Of a DNA stretch of 64,000 nt, positions 24,001 to 32,400 are shown one piece after another. Both the position numbers and the translations under genes were made by a program. The notes under the pieces are model-generated. The model did no database searches, was not told the origin of the DNA, and was given only the letters and a program-made list of their open reading frames with translations. Within the stretch, counting starts at the first letter, position 1. Each line of letters starts with the position of its first letter. The stretch comes from Oxyruncus cristatus (Eukaryota > Chordata > Aves > Passeriformes > Cotingidae): positions 4,926 through 68,925 of the forward strand of contig VXAY01006700.1 of NCBI GenBank assembly GCA_013399855.1. The letters are read 5' to 3'.

Positions 24001-24267
24001 CGGAGGTGCACTGATGTAGGAAGTTCTGGAGACTAAACTTGGAGATGGGGAGGAAATAGCTCAGACAGGTGACTGATGGTTGCCCGTTCTGAGCCCTGAG
24101 CCCTGGTCCAGACGAGCAGCAAGTGCCCAGGGCCAGGAACCCTTCTCACTGCCAGTATAACAGTTACCACACCAGACACTCACCACAAAATCAGGATCCG
24201 TGTCCCAGTCGTCTCCCTGAGGCTCCACCTTCACTGACACGTCATGTCCCACAACCGCTTTCCACAT
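11923..24267 (-). CDS. HCLS1: Haematopoietic lineage cell-specific protein HS1 (cortactin family)
   Basis: Thirteen coding exons in transcript order: 24184-24267, 22969-23042, 22061-22190, 20695-20805, 19895-19949, 17966-18076, 17348-17458, 16699-16754, 15493-15562, 15142-15275, 13663-13960, 12833-12904, 11923-12059. They sum to 1,443 nt, 480 residues plus stop, with consistent phases. Order of parts: N-terminal VVGHDVSV and Arp2/3-binding [33 protein letters not shown]; four full 37-residue cortactin repeats and a half repeat; a charged helix ([13 protein letters not shown]); LPPRPAG; five Tyr-acidic motifs; SH3 ending [10 protein letters not shown]. Known: HS1 is a Syk/Src-family substrate that stabilises branched actin in blood cells. 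Cortactin itself has 6.5 repeats; the GOLGB1 neighbour and the repeat number favour HCLS1. Odd: one repeat more than human, one GC donor, and a shorter proline-rich linker than human (perhaps a missed exon between 13961 and 15141). Confidence 0.95.
12278..12688 (-). mobile_element. Solo LTR with 5-bp target duplication (ERVL-like)
   Basis: A 411-bp element running TGTGGTGG (from 12688) to CCAGGACA (ending 12278) on the minus strand. It is flanked by an exact 5-bp direct repeat GTTCC at 12273-12277 and 12689-12693. The TG/CA ends with a 5-bp duplication fit class III (ERVL-type) avian retroviral LTRs. No internal retroviral genes are present, so it is a recombined solo LTR. It lies in the last HCLS1 intron in the gene's own orientation. 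The forward strand begins with a perfect hairpin, TGTCCTGG-TTCTGG-CCAGGACA. Confidence 0.82.
13663..13960 (-). CDS. HCLS1: HCLS1 tyrosine-rich acidic exon
   Basis: A 298-nt exon coding the regulatory region: [19 protein letters not shown], then [54 protein letters not shown] is a likely SH3 ligand. The DYEEL-type sites match the position of the Syk/Src phosphorylation sites known in human HS1. The long Glu-Pro run of the human protein is absent. Confidence 0.9.
17348..17458 (-). CDS. HCLS1: HCLS1 exon spanning repeats 3/4 (additional repeat)
   Basis: A 111-nt phase 1-1 exon coding [19 protein letters not shown] followed by [18 protein letters not shown]. The second part is the most diverged repeat start in the gene (GWDHQ in place of GFDYK). 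It has the same length and phase as exon 17966-18076, so gain or loss keeps the frame. Relative to human HS1 this supplies the extra repeat. The acceptor is CTGAAG and the donor GTCAGG. Confidence 0.93.
19893..19894 (-). other. HCLS1: GC splice donor, HCLS1 intron after exon 5
   Basis: The exon ends CAGACAG and the intron starts GCAAGT on the minus strand. The phase 1 end joins to exon 18076 (ATTACTGC) to give [11 protein letters not shown], exactly the expected repeat junction. The flanks otherwise match the strict consensus AG|GCAAGT known for GC-AG introns. No usable GT donor would preserve the repeat. Confidence 0.88.
20062..20446. repeat. 40-bp minisatellite (20-bp half units) in HCLS1 intron
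   Basis: About 9.5 copies of a 40-bp unit made of two related 20-mers, CAGCACAGCCCCTGGACAAA and CAGCACAGTCCCAGGATGAA. The central copies (about 20165-20325) are nearly identical and the outer ones diverged. It lies in the intron between exons 20695-20805 and 19895-19949. Long open frames on the minus strand (Leu/Cys/Pro-rich, [23 protein letters not shown]) are by-products of the repeat. Confidence 0.92.
20695..20805 (-). CDS. HCLS1: HCLS1 exon with cortactin repeat 1
   Basis: A 111-nt exon coding one full repeat, [19 protein letters not shown] then [18 protein letters not shown]. It begins with Cys where the other copies begin with Ser, Ala or Asn. Both ends are phase 0, unlike repeats 2-4, whose exon joints fall inside the repeat. 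Confidence 0.95.
22531..22650. repeat. 44-bp tandem repeat, nearly three copies
   Basis: The unit begins GGCTGCACTGCAGGGCAGCG and continues CTGGGCTGTCCCCAGGGTCACTCT-like. Copies start at 22531, 22575 and 22619 and are almost identical, which suggests recent expansion. It lies in HCLS1 intron 2 next to a CpG-rich block. Confidence 0.9.
22660..23170. promoter_or_regulatory. CpG island over HCLS1 exon 2
   Basis: Dense CG dinucleotides (for example CGCCGCTCCGCGAGCG at about 22811 and GCGGGCGAACCGCGGC at 23045). It spans coding exon 22969-23042 and the flanking introns, whereas the region around the first coding exon is not CpG-rich. It could be an internal promoter or simply a GC-rich exon neighbourhood; no start site is visible. 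Confidence 0.5.
24184..24267 (-). CDS. HCLS1: HCLS1 first coding exon (DDW Arp2/3-binding motif)
   Basis: Encodes 28 residues from ATG 24265-24267: [10 protein letters not shown], then [11 protein letters not shown], ending in phase 0 at a GTGAGT donor. The DDW triplet is the acidic Arp2/3-binding element of cortactin and HS1. An AG (24268-24269) stands immediately before the ATG, so the ATG is probably the first codon of an internal exon and the 5' UTR lies in an upstream exon. Confidence 0.95.
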
Positions 24268-25877
24268 CTGCACAACCAGGACAGGGTGTCACCCAGCTGT
24301 CACCCAGGGCCCACATGTGGGCACAGCTGGTTCACAGCCAGCCATGGCAGAACTTGGATTGGAAGGGGCCCTTGCAGGCCACCTGCCCTCATACATATGC
24401 CCCTCATACAGCACAGGGCACCTCAAAACAGCTACTGCTCCCAAGCTTCAGAACGTCTTACAGCAAAACACAGAGGGAGTGTAGGTGTAAACCACAGCCT
24501 GCAGGCACTCTGACTCCACAGTTAAAACACACACCTCACTGTGATGTAAATGAGTGAGTGCTGGCATCCAACCACCAGATTCTGCTTTTCCAACACCTGT
24601 TATTTTCTGTGCTGTGAGAGGCTGTTCCCCACGTTAACCACCCCCACCCCCCCCAGTAGCACAGTCACACCACTGCCATGTGCTCTGATGTGCTGCTGGA
24701 CCTGAGGTGGACTCTTCAAGCCTCTTGTCTGTTTTCCAAACTTTTAATCCTTGCCTAGTAGCCTGCAGAAGGTCAGGGCAAGACTGGACACTGGAGTGAC
24801 AGGGCTGGTGTCGTGTGGTGTTTGTGTCTGTCACATGGAGAAAATGGGAAATGGGACTAAAAGCCCTGAGGGTGCAGGGCTGGATGGGCTGAGACTGTGG
24901 TGGAACAGCTCCCACAGGCCTGGAGGAAGTGATGGGCCCAGGAAGAGGAAGTTAAAAGTAATGTGAAATCTAAAACTCCTGTGTTTCATTTTCAAGGTGA
25001 CTGTGAAGAAAGATGATGGAAAAACCCCTCCCAAAATTTTTCACAAAACGAGAGAGAGGGAAGATGACATGAGTTGCCTACACCCCAGAGCAATCACTCT
25101 CAGCAGAGCTCTCATATTCCAGTCCTTTACTGTCTGCAGTGTTCAGGAGCCCCAAATTGTTCTTAGTGTTGCCCAAAGCAGCTTTTCCCTGGGGCAGAGA
25201 GAAAAATGGAACAGAATGTGCAAGAAAGACTGAGCTAAGCCTTGTTCCTCATCACACCAGACTGTGACCAGACCAACGGGAGGGAGGAGACCTCCTGTGT
25301 ACTGGATCCTCAGTTAACAGCAGCTTTTACCATGTGCTGCTCAATGGCACTAACCCTTCCCTCCCAGGGCTGTGTGGGAGCCTCAGATAGCCCTGAGTGC
25401 TCGGGGACTTGCCCTCGGTGCAAGGAAAATGTTTAGGCTGATAACTAAGTTTTTAAATGCTGCTGTAAATGGTTCTTGAGCACTCATTCTCCAAAGCCAC
25501 CTGCCCTGCATGGTGGGACATGACAAACCACAGATTGTAATTGCACTACGACGCTCCAGACACCCCCATTGTGAGAAATGTCAGCTAGCATCTCAAGCAC
25601 TTAGTTTGTCCCATTTTCCCCTGTGAAAACATCCACTACAGCACAAATATAGGGCTACCACACAGCATAGTCGTGCTGGTAGATTTGGAAATGTGGTTCT
25701 TTCGAGGCTCAGACACAAGAGCAACAACGATGACAGGACAACACCCTGAGAAGCAAATGCCAAGCATTATCCACTCAAACATGCTGGGTCAGGAAGGAGT
25801 TCTCCGCCCACCAAACCCCCCTTTTTTTGTAGTCATTTCTCACTTTCCACTCCCAAAACACATTCAAGTTTTCCTAC

Positions 25878-25970
25878 CTTTAAAGGCTCCTGCTGGCAAA
25901 CTTGCTGCTCTTTGCTCAGGCACCTGCTGCCTGCGAGATCTTTGGGCCTGTGTCTGCTCCGAGTTCCTGT
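25878..25970 (-). other. HCLS1: Candidate HCLS1 5' UTR exon
   Basis: On the minus strand, GGAGCCTTTAAAG is followed by GTAGGA, a good donor at 25877-25876. Spliced to 24267 it would place AAAG before ATGTGG, with A at -3. The upstream boundary (start site) is a guess. A purine-rich ETS/PU.1-type site lies just upstream. No transcript evidence is available. Confidence 0.35.
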
Positions 25971-25985
25971 TTTAACTTCAGCTCT

Positions 25986-26000
25986 CTTCACTTCCTGTGT
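25986..26000 (-). promoter_or_regulatory. ETS/PU.1-like site upstream of HCLS1
   Basis: Reads ACACAGGAAGTGAAG on the minus strand, with core AGGAAGTG at 25989-25996. PU.1 sites close to the start of TATA-less genes are characteristic of myeloid and lymphoid promoters, consistent with a blood-cell gene. The assignment rests on one motif and position only. Confidence 0.3.
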
Positions 26001-26149
26001 CCCAGCCCCCAGCTCTGCTCAAGTCATGAGTCCCCAGACCTGCCCCAGTACTGCAGTTCCCTCACTTACAGCCTATGCTCCAAGATGCACATAGCCAATG
26101 CTTCCCCATTGGCACAGAGGATCCCATCAGGTTCCAGCACACTTTGTGT

Positions 26150-26930
26150 TCAAAAGAAGACTCTCCCATGGTTATAAAAAGTAAGTTCTGGCGGAGACAG
26201 CAGTCCTGAAGCCAGTATTCATGTCTTAGGCATGCCTGTTTCTTCCAGTAACTCTCCCCATTGCTGGGAGGATTTAGGAAAACACCAACTGTTCTGAAGT
26301 TTTTCCATTCTTCCCAGAGCCTTGAAAACCCCTTTGATCAACCTTGAGCTTCTGGTTGCAACATCACCAGTACCCACATGAAAGAACCACAGTCTGAAGG
26401 CTGCACTGAGCTCAGTCAGTCATCTGGTGACATCCCTGATTCAGGCCCCAGGGAGGCAGCAAACTGCCCTGAAATTAGAGTCTGGTCTGCACATGGGGGC
26501 CTCCATTCTGCTTAGGAGCAACTGTGACCATCCCTCTCTGTTGTTTCTCCTCAGCATTGGCCTCAACGCAGTTCTTGTTGTGAGAGGGGGGTTGATCTGA
26601 CCTCGGTGAGGGCACCTGCAGAGGTTCCTCCTCTGCTACCTCATCATGCGCTTTGTCTGCCATTCCCAGAGCCTCACACCTGTCCTGTAACGGGAACAGA
26701 GGATCGGGAGGCTTCCCTTTACAGCTCCATGCAGTAACCTGCAGCCGCTCCTCCCTATCCCGTGACACCACCTTTCTCCTGGCACAAGACCGGACCCTGG
26801 CCCAGCCCCAGTGGTGGTGCTTAATTGGCCTTGTGTATCCCAGGGATGGCAGAACACAGTTCCGTCGGTCGACCTCCTTCTCAGGCTCTATTGCAGACAG
26901 ACCAAAACCAAGGCAGGACAGGTCCATCAG
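26150..26930 (-). mobile_element. CR1 LINE ORF1 remnant
   Basis: Read on the minus strand, the degenerate frame contains LQDRCEALG, then a diverged stretch resembling the esterase-like part of CR1 ORF1 (LWFFHVGTGDVATRSSR, KGVFKALGRMEKL and a FYNHGRV-like end), with frameshifts and stops. CR1 copies usually keep only their 3' ends, so a 5' fragment is less common. It lies between HCLS1 and the GOLGB1 3' end. It is a decayed copy with no function implied. Confidence 0.6.
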
Positions 26931-27469
26931 AGAAGAAACAAAACGTTGAAATGTTTGAGATAGGAAACATCAGCTAAAAGGCCTAGTCTTTCATCAGGTC
27001 AAACCACAAAGCTGTTCAGTCAGCCTATCATTATCAAACCAGGACTTCCTTCTGAGGTTTTATTTCTGTATTTAATCTAAGCAGCAACTGTTCTATCTGC
27101 AGGTATAAAACATTTAAGTGTATCTGATCCTGCAGAATTGTGCCTTTCTTCAGTTCAGGAAAACCTGCATGGGCTTTAAGGAAACATATTTTGCTTATAA
27201 TCCTTACTCCTGTTAAACAAAGGGGAAACATTGCCTACAGCCCTATAACACCCCAGTGCTGGCTCTTGTTCCAGCAGGGGGGGGGACTGTAGTAGTGACT
27301 GTGAACAAGGGTACCCGTCTTTGGCTATAGGAAGTTGAAAGGGGACATTCCAGTTCTCTGGTGCCAACTCCTGTGTCTGTCCTGGGGTTGCACAACTCTG
27401 ACTGGGGGCAGTGTTTAGGTAAATGTGGAAAAGTAAACTCAAGCAGATCTTGTTTTACTGAAATGGTTT

Positions 27470-27560
27470 TCACTATTCATAAAATGGTTGGGTTGGAAGG
27501 GACCTTGAATCATTAGTTCCACCCCTGCCCCCTTGCCACGGGACATTGTCTATTCCTTCT
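27470..27560 (-). mobile_element. CR1 LINE 3' end
   Basis: Contains the reverse complement of the CR1 terminus: ATAAAATGGTTGGGTTGGAA, then GGGACCTTGAATCATTAGTTCCA. This is the standard bird CR1 tail in minus orientation, truncated at its 5' side. Confidence 0.75.
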
Positions 27561-27796
27561 TTTGTCAGCTGAAAAAGGCTGAGCAAGAGGTGAGATGGGG
27601 AAAAAGGCATCCCACAGGTGTTCACATCGTATGAAGAAACAAAGCTTTTGCAACCATCACAACAAGGCAGCACACACTGAGGGGACCTGAAGTCCCACAG
27701 TGTCCCCTACAAGGTGTGATACAGCTTCACTGTACTACACCCTCAAGAGACCTTTGAGTTACATGACATTACCCAAATTCCATCTGAAAAATAAAC

Positions 27797-27802
27797 TTTA
27801 TT
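27797..27802 (-). terminator. GOLGB1: GOLGB1 poly(A) signal
   Basis: AATAAA on the minus strand in TATATAATAAAGTTTATTTT, about 1.47 kb downstream of the GOLGB1 stop at 29276-29278. It is the first canonical signal I found after the stop. It implies a 3' UTR of about 1.5 kb. Confidence 0.55.
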
Positions 27803-29275
27803 ATATATACAGGAGCTCATGCCCCAGGAAGTTACAGACAAAGTATCTGGTCACTGAATGTCATGTAGTTGGAGGAAGTCCACACCGATAATCATGGACA
27901 GTGCACAAGTAGGTATGTAGTGCCAGTGCTCTGGACCTGCCAGAGATCCAGCTGCTTGAGACACTGATGAAATCAATCCATCCTCAAAAAGGCTTTGTGC
28001 ACTGGCTAGAGCAGCTTAGTTTACCAGCAATATCAAAAGAACTAGCTCTTTCCCATGGGAAAAATGTGACTGTTAATACTCTACTAAGAGGCAGATACAA
28101 CCCTCCTGGCCAGAACTCTGAATGGAACAACCACTCGGTCTCCGACAGGGAACTTGACTGGAACTTCCTTTGCATTCGGCATTCTGCTTTTGGAAGAGGG
28201 AAGTCTCAAATTCAGGAGGTCTTTAGAAAGCACAGCTTTCCATACATCCTAGAAGATCCAGTCCATTTGCATAATTTGCTTTGGGTCCAAACATGCCCAA
28301 TGACCAGCACCAGCTTCCTACACCAGAAGGTTTCAGAACTCTGGTTCCTTCCTTAGCACAGGAAAGACTCTATTTTTGGAGCTTCTGCCTTTGATTTGAG
28401 CCTATGCAGGATGTCATGGACCCCTTCAACACAGCCTGTGCGAGGTCAGTCTCGGGACAAGGGGCCAGTGGATGAGAACGCAGGAGCAGAGTTGCTCTTG
28501 TTTCTAGAGGTAAGCCAGCACCTTTCATTGTGACAGGTGGACAAATGCCACAAATAGCCAGGTTTTTAACTTAAGAGCTAAAAAGTTTCTTGCTTCCTAT
28601 TCCTTTTAAATAACTACATTCCTGGCGTTATTTTACAGGCTTGCCAGGGCAGACATGACTGTTTTTAAATGGAATGCTCTGCAGGGCTAGATAGACTAAT
28701 TTTGGCCTTTCTTCAACAGGAAATGCAACTGAGCAGGAAACACAATTTTAAGATTCACGTTCCTTAAAATGCCCACAACTTCCTTAGGATATGCATTTCA
28801 GACAGCACTGAGCCATGGAGTAAATTTAAGGCATGGAAGAAAGGGAAGACAATTCTTTGTCTTACATCCAGCTACAGGGTTTCCCCAACCCCACTCATGG
28901 ATTCAGCCTAAGAGGGGGAAGATTTTGCAGTTCCAGGAAGTGCTGAAGTACTGCAGCAACTCAAGAATATTTTTCTTACTCCTACCACAGCACAGTGCTA
29001 TTCTACTTCCAGGTACAGGAGCAGACGCTGTCCTTGAAGTTTGTGGCAGGACCCTGGCCCAGAAAACAAACCACTCCTGTGGAGACACTGAGGGAAGGGC
29101 AAATGTCCTGGGAGCAGTTCCCAGCAGCAGTGCTGACTTTGACAGCAGCACCCAGCTGCTGCTCCAGGGCTGGTTTGGGAAAGAAGGCAGCTGGGAGAAG
29201 TGCTGCCCATCGACAGGGAATGCAGGTCCTCAGTGCACATGGGGCTGGGGCTCTATAGAAGCCTGTCACTCCTGC

Positions 29276-29410
29276 TCACAGGTGGCCTGTAAAGCACAGG
29301 AAGAGCAGGACATGGAGAGCAAGCAGATATATGGCCACTAGCAGAGGCAAGCGGGTCCGGGAATGGAAGAGAGAGCGTAACAGGCGTCGTAGTCCAAGGG
29401 TATTCCGAGT
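29276..29410 (-). CDS. GOLGB1: GOLGB1 last exon, C-terminal membrane anchor
   Basis: Codes 44 residues and TGA: TRNTLGLRRLLRSLFHSRTR then a roughly 20-residue hydrophobic segment and the luminal tail TGHL. Basic residues stand just before the membrane span, giving an N-in tail-anchored topology that holds the coiled coil on the cytosolic face of the Golgi. Confidence 0.96.
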   Translation of the reverse strand, partial: TRNTLGLRRLLRSLFHSRTRLPLLVAIYLLALHVLLFLCFTGHL

Positions 29411-32400
29411 CTGGAAGAGTCAAGAGAGACCAGTCAGTACAAGGAATGGTTGTGTTCCCAGCTGCCTTCCCCCAGAGCTCTCCGACCATGAAGATGAGTT
29501 TAGGCTAATAGGCATAAACCTTCCCAAAGTCATTACCCTGTCAGATCTGACCTCTAGGGCAATCCTCATGAAACACTCTCCTTCCCCTGCTCTCTGCAGG
29601 TTTTCTGTGAACCACCCCTATCCAATTCTGTCTCCAGCATGGAAGATAGAGCAAAGCAAGAGCAAAAACCTACACAGCCCCTGACAGATTTGTGTGTGCC
29701 TATAGAGGGATTTAGCTGCTGTAGGTTCATAGTTTCTTGGATTAGTCAGGGCTTACATAATTGACAGCTGTGAATGTTAAGTTCTTACTCTGCTGGAATT
29801 ATTATCCATGGAGTCGATCAGCAAGGAGTGTTCATGACCTGGAGTCATATCAATGCTGGTACTTAAGGAAGATGCCCACTCACTTGACTGCAACCTGTCA
29901 CAACAAACAGAAAATTAAATTCAGTTTCTTATGATGCCCTAAACCAAGACTGTAATCAAGCTTAGGATAGGAGAGAGGTATTTCTCCAAAAAGGATTCAA
30001 CTCCCACAGGTAAGCCCTGGCCTCACTGGACAACAGCTGGTTCCATTTGTACAGTTGTGGTGCCTTGGTGCCTCCTGAGCTCACACTGAGCAAAAGGACT
30101 GGGCAACCCAACCAGCAGGAATCCTTCAAGTGAAATTTCATAGTGCGACTTGAAAGGAGCCAGTGCAGATAATACAACTGTGTGGTTTAAATTCTGTGAA
30201 ATTATTTTGGAAGCCAGCTCTGGTTGCAATAGTGCTGGTTCTTGGTAAGTATTTTCTAGTGACAGAGGCAGCACAGGCACATCCTGGGGCTACCATTTGT
30301 TAGTGAGATCAGCTACAGGAGGCTTTCAAAGACTTCAACGCCAGAAGGAGCTACACTTGTCTAAGTTGTGTAGCTGTTACCAGGGAACTGCACCCAGAAT
30401 TCCTCCATACAGATCACTGTTTTTTGGCCAAATCAGCAAGTTTTTTTGGCCAGAAAGCAAGTCATTATTTTCTTGTAAAAGACTCCATTAGTGAGGCTTA
30501 TTTGAGCTACGAGGAAATGCTCTAGTGCCTACTATCAGGTCATGTGAAAAATCCACCTCCATAGTCAATGAGGAGAAACAAGCATTTTGAACTTGCCCCT
30601 CAGGCAAGTTCATCAGGGCATCTGTCCAGTGCCCCAAGTGTCCTGTGCAGCGCAGACAATGGCACTGGGTACTGCAGAGGGGGGAGGAGAGGGGTCTAGG
30701 CTGAAGTTGAGCCTGGGAAAGGATGGGGCAAGTGTTTTTCCTCCTTGTGTAACTGTTTCTTAATAACCAAATTAATGAAAAGTTTATATGGTAATTGGCA
30801 ATACATTAAAATTGAGTGACAATTCTTCAAGTCAAGACTGTTTTCTGTGTGACAGACAGGTGCTTACTAAGGAGACAAATTCCCTGGAAGCATGAGAACT
30901 CCTCTTCTGCCTGTGCTCAATTCCCAGTCTCCAAACTACATATTCCAGTAGTTAATTTAACTAATTGAGAAAGCCAGCATCTCATTTCTGGACAGAATTT
31001 GTCTTAATGCCTAGTCATTTGCCTAATTCTATCTGCTTACAATTGAAGAACTGGATTTCCTGAACTCCACGGAACACTTTTTTACAGTACAGCTGACTGA
31101 ACACCACATGAGTTGCCCAGGCAGGTTGTGAAGTCTTCCTCCTTGGAGATATTTACCTGCCACCTGGACACAGTTCTGGGCAACTGGTTCTAGAGAGCCC
31201 TATTTGAGCAGGAGGTTGGACCAGATGGTCTCTGGAGACCCCTTCCAACCTCAACCTTTCTGTGATTCAGTGACAGACACGGTACAGTTGTTTCTGTGCC
31301 CCCATTTGACAGAAGGATGTGATGAAGTGCAGATAAAGAACAGAGCTGGAACCATCACACTTCTACGGTGACAGTGCTTGTTTGTTCAAGCTGCCTCACC
31401 TCCTGATCTGATCCTGCGCCGCAGAAAGTGCCTCCTCTGCAGCAAAACGACGGTCCCGTTCCTCCTCCAGCTGCTCCTCCAAATACCTCAGATCCTGCTT
31501 TGTGCTGCTATGTAAGTGTTCTGTTTCGGACAACCTGGCAGAAAATAACCAAGCATATGCCAAAAAAGGCCTCATTTGTTCACTATTCTGTTTCTGTTGT
31601 ATACACTGATGTGAACAGGCTCAAATTACTTCCCACCTCTCACAGAAGACTTAGTTGTCTTTAATACATCTAAATTATTTGGAAAGCATGAGAGAACATA
31701 AATTTCTTAAAGCTTCTGTTTCACATTAGGAGGGAGTTCCTTGGCTCTGTCATCCATGGCCCCACCTTCTGAAAATTATTTTGAAAGGATACGAGGAATC
31801 ACGTGCTAGATCTTAGTTCCAGAAGGTTATGAGAAATCATGCGCTAGGTCTCAATTCCAGACACTCTCAGTCTACAGCCTTGAGACCAGGACCCTTGATA
31901 TACTTCAGCAGATACCGAGGATGCAGCCCACCAGATCCAGGTCTGGCTGGCATTGCTGCTGCATGTTGTCACTGTGTTTTTTGAAGCTCTCTCCAAAGAG
32001 ATAACTAATGACAGCTGCCAAGTGCACACAAAGTTCCTCCAAGTTCACAAGATCCTAGTGTGCACCGAGTTTTCCCACACACTGATACAGAGTAACAGCA
32101 TTTACTCATCACTAGCCCTGAGACCTCCATCAGGATCAACATCCCCACCCCTATTTTCTCAGGCTTTCTTTACCTCAGCTGCAGCTCCTGCAGTTCAGGT
32201 GTGTAACTGCCTCTCTGCGGCTCATTCTTTTCTTGGGGTGCTCCTGGAGCAGCATCTGTTGCAAACAGCTCCTGAAAGAAGGCAGGAGTGTACTGCAGAC
32301 TGCACTGAGCAAAGAGGACAGACACAGCTACAATGCTGCACCGTTAGCAGAGCCCCCTGTAATAAGTGTTTCCCTGCCATGCACAAAGCCCACCCCCTTA

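Noticed and set aside
11923..24267. Identification of the - strand repeat protein as cortactin (CTTN)
   Set aside because: Only 4.5 repeats, Tyr-acidic motifs of HS1 type and the adjacent GOLGB1 point to HCLS1; CTTN has 6.5 repeats and different neighbours.
24341..24420. Possible CR1 tail (ACTTGGATTGGAAGGGGCCC)
   Set aside because: Only about 40 bases resemble the reversed CR1 end and the rest does not follow; too weak to call.
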